From: Candidatus Daviesbacteria bacterium
Lineage (GTDB): Bacteria; Patescibacteriota; Microgenomatia; Daviesbacterales; UBA10151
Assembly (NCBI GenBank): GCA_016183225.1
Contig: JACPEZ010000043.1
Coordinates: 1-5,370, forward strand
Reading direction: 5' to 3'
Length of the DNA: 5,370 nt
Below the pieces are notes generated by a model. That model ran no database searches, was not told where the DNA came from, and was given only the letters and a program-made list of their open reading frames with translations. The first letter of the stretch is position 1. Each line of letters begins with the position of its first letter. This document shows, piece after piece, positions 1 through 5,370 of the stretch. The translations under genes were made by a program, and so were the position numbers.

Positions 1-1051
1 ATAAAATATCAAAGCAAAAAGCCTTGAGGGGGATTTTTTTGGCTAATTCTTCAATGCCGTATTTTCGCCGTCTAGTGGTGGTCTCCTGAAATGGCAAGAA
101 TTCTTCCGATGTGGGGTTAAAACCAATAGCCTCGCAATCTAAAATAGCGGTTTTGGCCTTGATTTGTTTTTGGGCCGATGCCACAATCTCCGGAAACATT
201 GGGGTAGTTTCTTCCAGATTACGCGAGAATAATCTGATATTTTCCTTGTCTTTATGAATTTGCACCCTGAATCCGTCCAATTTCCTCTGAGCATTAACTT
301 GGGACATTTTTTCTATTACTTTTTCTGCAGTAGGCAATCTTTCGCATAACTCCGACCTGATGGGCCTGCCCACTGTCACCTGTAATTTCTCTACTGCTTT
401 TAACCCCCCTTCCCATAAAGTTTCCCCGATCAAACCTAAATCAGACACCCGATTATATGCTCCTTCCAAAAGTTTTCTTTTGGATCTATCTCCCAGTTTT
501 AATTTAGCAAAGCTATCCAAAATAGTGGGGTCGCCAATCCCCAAACGGCTCACCCCCAAAGGCACCCTGACTAAATGTTTGGCAGAAATAGGATCAACTT
601 TTTTAAGCATTTCAGCTAAAGCAGAAACTTTTTTCTCCACCGTCCCCTCGCCTTGAGTTTTAGCAATTTGCACCAATGTCTCAAAAACTTCTTTAATACT
701 CAAATTGCTTACCGTCTTCCGTCTTCCGTCTTCCGCGGTAGTCGGTAGTCGGTAGTCGGAAAGCTTCTCTGCCACAAATCCCATATCCCCCAGTTTCCCG
801 TAAAGTTTTAAAACATCCTCGCGAGGAGCAGAATAGGCTCTGGCCAAAGCAGCGGCAACTAATTTCTCGCTCATCCCCAACTCAATCGGTTCATAAAATG
901 GGGCTACTCTACCTTGAAGCAGATAACAAACCTGGGCTATTTCTTCTTTTTTAACTTGGGAAAAAAGATCACAAAGAATATCAATTAAAGCAAGACGCGA
1001 AGAAGTTCCTTCTAATTTTTCAAAATACTCTGCCAGTTTACCAAATGTCAT
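1..1051 (-). CDS. lig: ATP-dependent DNA ligase (archaeal/eukaryotic Lig1 type), N-terminal part, cut by left window edge
   Basis: This gene would seal nicks in duplex DNA through a ligase-AMP intermediate, during replication or repair in the cytoplasm. I translated 350 uninterrupted codons from ATG at 1051 to the window edge. Residues 1-220 resemble the all-helical DNA-binding domain of archaeal ligases, including a TGEG segment near 132-136 (here QGEG). The adenylation domain follows. Motif I is KLDGFR at 257-262, with Lys257 as the expected AMP-accepting lysine. FSRNLEETT lies at 275-283, a motif III-like ILDCEAIG at 303-310 and PFQETTTRRRKYGIEEL near 320-335. Family members are about 550-600 residues, so motifs IV-V and the OB-fold should lie left of the window. 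The start is chosen because it matches the family N-terminus and no upstream extension is needed. No Shine-Dalgarno site is visible. A TATAAT lies 7 nt upstream, suggesting a leaderless message. Residues 98-114 are encoded by heptamer repeats (see separate entry). Confidence 0.93.
   Translation of the reverse strand, partial: MTFGKLAEYFEKLEGTSSRLALIDILCDLFSQVKKEEIAQVCYLLQGRVAPFYEPIELGMSEKLVAAALARAYSAPREDVLKLYGKLGDMGFVAEKLSDYRLPTTAEDGRRKTVSNLSIKEVFETLVQIAKTQGEGTVEKKVSALAEMLKKVDPISAKHLVRVPLGVSRLGIGDPTILDSFAKLKLGDRSKRKLLEGAYNRVSDLGLIGETLWEGGLKAVEKLQVTVGRPIRSELCERLPTAEKVIEKMSQVNAQRKLDGFRVQIHKDKENIRLFSRNLEETTPMFPEIVASAQKQIKAKTAILDCEAIGFNPTSEEFLPFQETTTRRRKYGIEELAKKIPLKAFCFDIL
712..735. repeat. heptamer tandem array A (CCGTCTT x 3.4)
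   Basis: Three perfect copies of the 7-bp unit CCGTCTT plus a final CCG, 24 bp in all, lie inside the ligase gene. The array abuts array B with no spacer. Read on the coding strand it gives CGGAAGA units. Because the period is 7, gain or loss of one unit would shift the ligase frame. Confidence 0.95.
736..759. repeat. heptamer tandem array B (CGGTAGT x 3.4)
   Basis: Three perfect copies of CGGTAGT plus a final CGG, 24 bp, directly follow array A, with CCGCGG at the junction. Array B is close to the reverse complement of array A: CGG-T-AG-T against CGG-A-AG-A. The two arrays therefore form an imperfect inverted repeat with 18 of 24 positions complementary and no loop. Together they occupy 48 bp, exactly 16 codons, so the ligase frame is kept. 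Confidence 0.95.
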
Positions 1052-1058
1052 TATCTGT

Positions 1059-1064
1059 ATTATA
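1059..1064 (-). promoter_or_regulatory. putative -10 element of the ligase gene (leaderless)
   Basis: On the minus strand this reads TATAAT, a perfect -10 hexamer, followed by 7 nt and then the ligase ATG. That spacing puts the expected transcription start at or next to the start codon, so the message would have no leader. No good -35 hexamer is visible at the usual distance, which would fall inside the start of the GGDEF gene. The element overlaps the opposite-facing -10 of that gene. Confidence 0.5.
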
Positions 1065-1066
1065 CT
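1061..1066 (+). promoter_or_regulatory. putative -10 element of the GGDEF gene (leaderless)
   Basis: TATACT lies 6 nt before the ATG at 1073, so transcription would begin at about the start codon. A weak -35 candidate, TTTACC, lies at 1037-1042 with an 18-bp spacer. It shares bases with the minus-strand -10 at 1059-1064, so only one polymerase could occupy the site at a time. Confidence 0.45.
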
Positions 1067-1072
1067 ACAGGC

Positions 1073-1921
1073 ATGGATCAAACAGAGAAAACCGTATACA
1101 ATGAGGCAGAACTTGCAAGATTTGAAGAAATCAAAGCAATACACCGACAAACCTTAGGAAATTTATATCCTAATACTCCCATACAAGAACATGTAATCGA
1201 ATATATTGCAGGAATCGATCTGAAAGGTGAACTAAGAGCAGCTGCTCTTAGCGAAATGGTTGACCATGACGAGTATAACCCGGACATACTTAGCCAAAAC
1301 GGATTTTACAGAGCAACAAATCCTCTCTTAGAAGAATCTGCTCGTGAGATGCATAATCTAGGGGAAATGCCTGCAAGAGCCCCCGGAGTTATCGGATATC
1401 TTGATTTGGATGGTTTTAAAAATGTAAATGATCAATATGGACATATTATGGGCGATGCGTATTTAAATTTAGTCGGTCAAATTATTGCTGCGACATTACG
1501 ACCGGGGGATTTGGTTGCCCGCCTGCATGGAGATGAGTTTGCTTTTTTCTTAAAAGGCGTTGTTGATTTGGATGTAGGGGTTATCATTGCTGAAAGAATT
1601 AGAAATGCTATAACCGACAGTATTCCTCTTTTTAACCAAAACCCTAATGATCCAGAAGATAAACCATTAGATATTAATTTGTCGGCAAGTATCGGCCTTG
1701 CGACGTTTGCAAAAGGAAATATTTCAAGTCAACTTGCAACAGACGAATCCCGCCAACAACTGGTAACTAATGCTGATGCTAATGCCGACTTGGCTCTTTA
1801 TGAAGCCAAAGCTGCGGGTAGAAATTGCATCGGAGTATTTTCTGATGAGGGACCTGTTAGAATCGCAAATACAAAACCTGATCCTGATCATCCTGACCAA
1901 ACAATCGTCGAGTATCATTAA
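1073..1921 (+). CDS. soluble GGDEF-domain protein (diguanylate cyclase-like, HGDEF active-site variant)
   Basis: GGDEF proteins join two GTP molecules into the second messenger cyclic di-GMP. In this 282-residue protein the N-terminal 100 residues are charged and probably helical, with no sensor domain I recognise. No signal peptide or membrane segment is visible, so it should be cytoplasmic. The GGDEF domain spans about 104-256. It has YLDLDGFKNVND at 109-120, with the metal-binding Asp111 and the guanine-contacting Asn119/Asp120 region, then YGHIMGD, RPGD at 143-146, the active-site loop HGDEF at 152-156, SASIGLA near 204-210, and ALYEAKAAGRN at 241-251. RPGD sits at the spacing of the inhibitory RxxD I-site. 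The oddity is His152 in place of the first Gly of GG(D/E)EF. Most other signature residues are kept, so activity is possible but uncertain; it might instead be a c-di-GMP or GTP binder. It is transcribed away from the ligase and converges on the fic cluster. No Shine-Dalgarno site precedes the ATG. Confidence 0.88.
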   Translation: MDQTEKTVYNEAELARFEEIKAIHRQTLGNLYPNTPIQEHVIEYIAGIDLKGELRAAALSEMVDHDEYNPDILSQNGFYRATNPLLEESAREMHNLGEMPARAPGVIGYLDLDGFKNVNDQYGHIMGDAYLNLVGQIIAATLRPGDLVARLHGDEFAFFLKGVVDLDVGVIIAERIRNAITDSIPLFNQNPNDPEDKPLDINLSASIGLATFAKGNISSQLATDESRQQLVTNADANADLALYEAKAAGRNCIGVFSDEGPVRIANTKPDPDHPDQTIVEYH

Positions 1922-1935
1922 ACCTTCTGTTATCT

Positions 1936-2012
1936 TCATTTCAAAACATACTGGGCCTTTTTGGTGTCCCCGATTTTTATCTTTTTAAAATTCTCCTGCA
2001 GGTTTTTTCTTA
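1936..2012 (-). pseudogene. remnant of a Fic-type C-terminal winged-helix tail
   Basis: Read on the minus strand, the last codons before a TGA at 1936-1938 encode RKNLQENFKKIKIGDTKK followed by AQYVLK. This closely parallels the end of the intact Fic protein next door, which finishes GGTKK-AHYVLK-stop. At DNA level, 36 of 44 positions match between 1936-1979 and 2132-2175. Four of the eight differences are synonymous, which suggests that the two copies diverged while still coding. RKNLQE fits the recognition-helix region of a winged helix. Upstream the frame stays open to a TGA at 2101-2103 (54 codons in all) but no longer resembles Fic, has no ATG, and overlaps the microprotein gene. It is most likely the 3' stump of a second fic-like or winged-helix gene. 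The 5' boundary given is approximate. Confidence 0.6.
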
Positions 2013-2135
2013 TCTTTTGATTGAACGGCGGGGGGATCTTGAAGTATATAAAATCACTACCACTGTAATAATCATTAAATAGGTGGCAATAGATGCCAAA
2101 TCAAGACTTTTTAACCAAAGTTCTGCTGTTGTCAT
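2010..2135 (-). CDS. 41-residue single-pass membrane microprotein, overlapping the fic stop codon
   Basis: This is a small gene of 41 codons plus TAA. Its ATG overlaps the fic stop as ATGA (2132-2135), the usual geometry of translational coupling. The product starts MTTAELWLKSLDL, has one strongly hydrophobic stretch at about residues 13-31 (including MIITVVVILY), and ends in a basic tail with five Arg/Lys among residues 33-41. A short acidic/amphipathic N-terminus, one membrane helix and a positive cytoplasmic tail suggest an inner-membrane protein with its N-terminus outside. I do not recognise a family. Being last in a dedA-like and fic cluster, it could modulate or anchor either neighbour, but that is inference. 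Against it are its short length and the chance that an AT-rich gap yields such an ORF; for it are the exact start-stop overlap and the coherent membrane topology. Confidence 0.5.
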   Translation of the reverse strand: MTTAELWLKSLDLASIATYLMIITVVVILYTSRSPRRSIKR

Positions 2136-3208
2136 TTTAAAACATAATGTGCTTTTTTGGTGCCGCCGGCTTTTTTAACCAGGCCTTTTTGGCGGAGGAA
2201 TTTTAGCTCGCGCAAAACCGTATCATCAGAGTGATCGGGGAAAATTTTCCTAAAATCTCTGTTGCTCATACCATTGTGCCGGTGCAAATACTCCATAATC
2301 AGCATTTGCCGCTCATTTAAGACCAACTGCTCCCCCAGCTTATCCTTAACCCGGGCGTCAACCGAAATTCTTTGCACTTTTTCTTTGACTCTATTAAGTT
2401 CTATAGCCACACCTTCTGTAAAATATTCCAGCCAGGGAGTTAAATCCCGCTCATGAGTATCTAGAACGAGCTGGTTTGATACGGCTTGTAATGTTAAATA
2501 ATAGTCCATGGGGTTTTCATCAAAATATTCCTCAAAAGAGAAAAACTTCCTGATATCATAGCCATCCAAAAACATAATTAAAGTAGCCACAGCCCGGGCC
2601 ACCCTGCCATTACCGTCAGTAAAAGCATGAATCCTGGCCAGCTCATAATGGATAATGCCGGCCTTAATCACCGGATGAGAGGCTTTGGCCTCATCAGAGT
2701 TAATCCAATTAATCAAATCCTCCACTAAATAAGGCACTTCCACTGCCGGAGGCGGAGTATAGCTGATTTGCCCTGTCTTGGTATTTTTAACAACCACCTG
2801 TCTTATCCGAAACTTACCGATGGCCTCATCCGGCAGGATTTTTTCCGTGGTCAGCCTGTGAATTTCTAAAATAGTTTCCAAAGTCAGTTGATAGGCTTGA
2901 CCGGTGCCGACTTGAGCAGCCACTCCATCAATAAACTTTAAGACATTACGATAATTTAAAATCTCCTGCACATCGCGATCTCTGGCCACCACTTCGTGAC
3001 CCTCCAGCACATCTTTAACCTCTTCTTCGGATAAAGGATTACCTTCCAAATGAGTCCCATGATGGATAGTCCGCTCAATCGCTTCTTTTCTGAATTTAGC
3101 CTCCCAGGCAGGCACCAGCGGAGCATGCATGATCACCTCGCGGGCCGCCTCAACTATGCCTATGTCTTTTAAAATCCTGTTAGTAATAGTATATTTTGGT
3201 ATAAACAT
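2132..3208 (-). CDS. Fic family protein (probable AMPylator/NMP transferase) with C-terminal winged helix
   Basis: Fic enzymes usually transfer AMP from ATP to a hydroxyl side chain of a target protein. This 358-residue protein has the family core motif as HAFTDGNGR at 194-202, including catalytic His194 and the phosphate-binding DGNGR. Ala replaces the common Pro in HPF. A TGQISYTPPP segment at 145-154 fits the beta-hairpin flap that docks targets. THLEGN at 52-57 matches the N-terminal inhibitory helix, with Glu55 as the likely autoinhibitory glutamate, so this is a class II-like, self-inhibited Fic protein. Residues 296-358 form a winged helix (LNERQMLIMEYLHRHNGMS onward), suggesting DNA binding or autoregulation. 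No membrane segment is seen. The ATG lies 1 bp after the dedA-like stop, so the two are probably co-transcribed. No strong Shine-Dalgarno site is visible. The target cannot be told from sequence. Confidence 0.93.
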   Translation of the reverse strand: MFIPKYTITNRILKDIGIVEAAREVIMHAPLVPAWEAKFRKEAIERTIHHGTHLEGNPLSEEEVKDVLEGHEVVARDRDVQEILNYRNVLKFIDGVAAQVGTGQAYQLTLETILEIHRLTTEKILPDEAIGKFRIRQVVVKNTKTGQISYTPPPAVEVPYLVEDLINWINSDEAKASHPVIKAGIIHYELARIHAFTDGNGRVARAVATLIMFLDGYDIRKFFSFEEYFDENPMDYYLTLQAVSNQLVLDTHERDLTPWLEYFTEGVAIELNRVKEKVQRISVDARVKDKLGEQLVLNERQMLIMEYLHRHNGMSNRDFRKIFPDHSDDTVLRELKFLRQKGLVKKAGGTKKAHYVLK

Positions 3209-3209
3209 T

Positions 3210-3878
3210 TTAGCTTTTCTTATTAAATAAAATTCTCAAAATCCAAATAGAAACAGCCAGTAGAATCAGAATAAAAGCGTATCTGGTAAGAACAATCAGA
3301 AAAACTTCACCCAACACAAACACCAGTATCCCCCACAGACTATACCAGAAAATGGTGGAAAAAATGGCAATGGGCAGAAACTTAATAAAATGCATTCTTA
3401 AAGTTCCTGCTGCCAAAGCGCCAAATGAGCCGATATTGGGATGGATAAATCCCAGGCTTAAAGTGCGCATTTTTGAACGATCCAAACCCGCTCGCATTTT
3501 AACCATGTCCCTGCCAAAAGAGGTTTTTTCCAGAATGGCTGAAAATCCCCAAAATCCCAAGATAAAATCCAGGGCATAACCCACTGTTGCTCCTGTCACC
3601 GCTGTCAGTATCGCCCAAATTAAATCAAGTTCCCCGGATCTGGCAAAAACCGCGCCCAAGCCCATGGCGGCAGCCCCCGGCACAAAAAAATTGACCACCA
3701 CTACAGCCTCCAGCAATGATCCCAAAAAAACAATCTCGTAACCATAGCGGCCGTATATGGAAGACAGGTAGCTGGCAAGATCGCTTGATTGGGGTAAGGA
3801 TTGCCTGACAATGATTAAAAAAGCCAGATATAGGCTGATAACTGCAATTGGCAGGATTAATGAACGGTATTTGCTCAC
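3210..3878 (-). CDS. DedA/VTT-type integral membrane protein, divergent
   Basis: DedA-family proteins are inner-membrane proteins, several of them implicated in flipping or transporting phospholipid or undecaprenyl-phosphate. This 222-residue protein has a membrane helix at about 6-25, a VTT-like half with LLEAVVVVNFFVPG at 55-68, hydrophobic segments near 70-110 (including GATVGYALDFILG at 96-108), a second re-entrant half around GFIHPNIGSFGALAAGTLRM at 143-162, and helices at about 165-190 and 195-217. The length is typical of the family. Glu57 aligns with the conserved membrane glutamate. The acidic residue after PG and both arginines of the RFxPxxR signature appear replaced, as FIHPNIGS. 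The start is GTG: a TAG sits two codons upstream in frame and the first membrane helix begins at once. Activity may differ from standard DedA proteins. It lies 32 bp after carB and 1 bp before fic. Confidence 0.82.
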   Translation of the reverse strand: MSKYRSLILPIAVISLYLAFLIIVRQSLPQSSDLASYLSSIYGRYGYEIVFLGSLLEAVVVVNFFVPGAAAMGLGAVFARSGELDLIWAILTAVTGATVGYALDFILGFWGFSAILEKTSFGRDMVKMRAGLDRSKMRTLSLGFIHPNIGSFGALAAGTLRMHFIKFLPIAIFSTIFWYSLWGILVFVLGEVFLIVLTRYAFILILLAVSIWILRILFNKKS

Positions 3879-3884
3879 AAACTA

Positions 3885-3890
3885 ATTATG
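3885..3890 (-). promoter_or_regulatory. possible -10 element for the dedA-like/fic unit
   Basis: On the minus strand this reads CATAAT and lies 6 nt before the GTG at 3878, the same leaderless spacing as at the ligase and GGDEF starts. No clear -35 is seen; the region upstream is the carB end followed by a run of seven T. It could allow the dedA-like and fic genes to be expressed without carB. Confidence 0.3.
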
Positions 3891-3910
3891 CCCCATTTCC
3901 CGCAAAAAAA

Positions 3911-5370
3911 CTAGTTTAAATACTCATCCCAACTTTTGATCTGCAAATCGGACAGTTTTTTGGAAGATAAGCCGGAAATTAGCAGTTTGGCCGACTGCAA
4001 ATTGGTAATAAGAGGCACTCCCAAATCTATACAATTTCGCCTGATCAAAAATCCGTCTGTTTCTCCTTTTTGGGATTGTACTTCACTGATATTGATGGCA
4101 AGATCAATACTGCCTTTTCTTAAAAGATCCAAAACCGAAGGGTGTTTTTTTTCTGAAATTTTGAAGACTCTGTCGTTTTTAATGCCGGCATCTTGTAAAA
4201 AGCGAGAGGTATGTTCTGTGGCATAAATTTTAAAGCCCATTTCTGTCAGCTGTTTAGCCGAGGACTGCAAATCTAACTTATTCTTTTCTCCTCCGATTGA
4301 TAAAAAGACTTTATTTTTGGGCATTTTGAAGCCTGTGGCCAAAAGAGCTTTAAGATAAGCTTCCTGCAGATCCGAACCAAAACAAGCCACTTCCCCGGTT
4401 GAGCTCATTTCCACCCGCAATCTGGGATCTGCTCCCTTAATTCTGCTGAAGGAAAACTGCGGAGCTTTAACACCCACATAATCCAGATCAAGAGTTTTAA
4501 AATCGCCGGAAAGAGTTTGTCCTAAAATTACTCTGGTAGCCATTTCCACAAAATTTAACCCTGTCACTTTGGACACAAACGGAAAAGATCTGGAGGCGCG
4601 AAGATTAAGCTCTATCACTGAAATGTTATTATTTTTAGCCAGAAATTGAATGTTAAAAGGCCCGCTGATTTTTAATTCTTTTAGTATTTTTCTGGTGGCA
4701 TCTTTAATTTGCCTGATGGTTTGGAGAAATAGCCGCTGGGGCGGCAGGACAATGGTGGCATCGCCGGAGTGCACTCCGGCATTTTCAATGTGTTCGGAAA
4801 TGGCATAGATTAGCAAATCCCCATTAATCCCAACCCCGTCAATTTCAATTTCTTTAGCCCCTTCCACAAATTTGGAAAGCACCACCGGATACTCGCTGGA
4901 AATTTTTGCCGCCTGTTTTAAGTACCTTTTAAGTTCCGTACTGCTAAAAGCTACATTCATGGCAGAACCGGACAGAACATATGAAGGTCTGATTAAAACC
5001 GGATAACCGATTTGTTTGGCAAATGCAGTTGCCTCTTTGGTATTTTTGACATTTTGCCAACGAGGCTGATCAATGTTTAATTTATCCAAAATGTTGGAAA
5101 ATTTATGCCTGTTTTCGGCTCTATCAATACTCTCCGGCAAGGTCCCCAAAATCTTGTATCCTGCCTTAAAACAGCTCATGGCCAAATTATTAGGCACCTG
5201 GCCGCCAAAACTGAGCACTAAACTTGCAGACTGTTCAATATCATAAATATCGCTCACTCTCTCAAAAGTCAGTTCTTCAAAATAAAGTTTATCTGCGGAA
5301 TCATAATCAGTAGAAACTGTTTCCGGATTGCAGTTGATGATCGCTACCTCCAAACCCTCTTTTTGCAAAG
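3911..5370 (-). CDS. carB: carbamoyl-phosphate synthase large subunit, C-terminal half, cut by right window edge
   Basis: CarB makes carbamoyl phosphate from bicarbonate, ammonia delivered by the glutaminase subunit, and two ATP, feeding pyrimidine and arginine synthesis. The 485 visible codons are the second synthetase half plus the allosteric domain. Residues 1-90 are the pre-ATP-grasp fold (NCNPETVSTDYD at 12-23, FGGQVPNN at 54-61). The ATP-grasp domain covers about 91-285, with RPSYVLSG at 127-134, EHIENAGVHSGDAT at 192-205, and Gln241, Glu253 and Asn255 at the metal/ATP-ligand positions (IELNLRASRS at 252-261). The MGS-like regulatory domain spans about 352-465 (IYATEHTSRFL at 381-391). 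Compared with a usual CarB of about 1,070 residues, roughly 580 N-terminal residues lie beyond the window. The first visible codon, TTG, is internal, not a start. Phrases such as SRSFPFVSK, KAPQFSFSRIKGADP and MSSTGEVACFG resemble animal CAD/CPS1 and Bacteroidota enzymes more than E. coli CarB. Whether a glutaminase domain is fused at the N-terminus cannot be seen. Confidence 0.95.
   Translation of the reverse strand, partial: LQKEGLEVAIINCNPETVSTDYDSADKLYFEELTFERVSDIYDIEQSASLVLSFGGQVPNNLAMSCFKAGYKILGTLPESIDRAENRHKFSNILDKLNIDQPRWQNVKNTKEATAFAKQIGYPVLIRPSYVLSGSAMNVAFSSTELKRYLKQAAKISSEYPVVLSKFVEGAKEIEIDGVGINGDLLIYAISEHIENAGVHSGDATIVLPPQRLFLQTIRQIKDATRKILKELKISGPFNIQFLAKNNNISVIELNLRASRSFPFVSKVTGLNFVEMATRVILGQTLSGDFKTLDLDYVGVKAPQFSFSRIKGADPRLRVEMSSTGEVACFGSDLQEAYLKALLATGFKMPKNKVFLSIGGEKNKLDLQSSAKQLTEMGFKIYATEHTSRFLQDAGIKNDRVFKISEKKHPSVLDLLRKGSIDLAINISEVQSQKGETDGFLIRRNCIDLGVPLITNLQSAKLLISGLSSKKLSDLQIKSWDEYLN

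Noticed and set aside
360..656. Plus-strand open frame of 98 codons
   Set aside because: It is antisense to the ligase, whose family motifs run unbroken through the same region. The translation is Ser/Pro/Lys-rich with no domain.
712..759. Repeats read as a CRISPR-like array
   Set aside because: The units are 7 bp with no spacers and lie inside an intact reading frame.
1770..1988. Plus-strand open frame overlapping the end of the GGDEF gene
   Set aside because: It is a shifted frame over the conserved ALYEAKAAGRN region, with no start signal and no recognisable product.
1994..2011. CCTGCAGG palindrome followed by a T run as an intrinsic terminator
   Set aside because: The palindrome has no loop, so at most two G-C pairs could close a hairpin. 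It is too weak to call, and no other good terminator was found in the convergent gap.
2132..2134. TGA as a recoded sense codon, as in Gracilibacteria
   Set aside because: The TGA sits exactly at the expected end of the Fic winged helix, its homologous remnant ends the same way, and no in-frame TGA occurs inside the other genes.
3904..3917. AAACTAGTTT palindrome plus T run after carB as a terminator
   Set aside because: It is a loopless, A/T-rich palindrome that could not form a stable stem. It is probably chance at the carB stop codon.
3936..4226. Plus-strand open frame of 96 codons inside carB
   Set aside because: It is antisense to the well-conserved MGS-like domain of CarB and looks like a shadow.
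5366..5368. TTG as the start codon of carB
   Set aside because: The frame continues to the window edge, and the first visible residues align to the middle of CarB, so this codon is an internal Leu.

Overview
The window looks like a compact, AT-rich bacterial chromosome segment with tightly packed genes and few recognisable Shine-Dalgarno sites. An archaeal-type ATP-dependent DNA ligase, a Fic protein with a C-terminal winged helix, a divergent DedA-like protein and a soluble GGDEF protein together suggest a Candidate Phyla Radiation (Patescibacteria, perhaps Microgenomates-like) genome. That assignment is an inference from gene content and compactness; no marker gene is present. Stop codons TAA, TAG and TGA are all used, and no gene has internal TGA codons, so the standard bacterial code fits.

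Layout, left to right. (1) Positions 1-1051, minus strand: the N-terminal 350 codons of an ATP-dependent DNA ligase that runs off the left edge. It carries two abutting 24-bp heptamer repeat arrays (712-759) in frame. (2) Positions 1052-1072: a 21-bp divergent intergenic region with overlapping -10 elements facing both ways, each placed for leaderless transcription. (3) Positions 1073-1921, plus strand: a soluble GGDEF-domain protein whose active-site motif reads HGDEF. (4) Positions 1922-2131: a convergent region that holds most of a 41-residue membrane microprotein gene (2010-2135, minus) and, after it, a decayed winged-helix tail homologous to the 3' end of the neighbouring fic gene. (5) Positions 2132-3208, minus: a class II-like Fic protein. 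(6) Positions 3210-3878, minus: a DedA/VTT-type membrane protein. (7) Positions 3911-5370, minus: the C-terminal half of carbamoyl-phosphate synthase large subunit, running off the right edge.

The minus-strand genes carB, dedA-like, fic and the microprotein gene lie head to tail with gaps of 32 bp, 1 bp and an ATGA overlap, so they could be one transcription unit. A possible promoter just before the dedA-like gene may let the last three be expressed separately from carB. CarB points to de novo pyrimidine or arginine synthesis, and its sequence resembles the eukaryotic CAD/CPS1 and Bacteroidota type more than the E. coli type. The DedA-like, Fic and microprotein trio has no obvious metabolic link to CarB. 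No tRNA, rRNA, CRISPR array, insertion sequence or convincing intrinsic terminator was seen.
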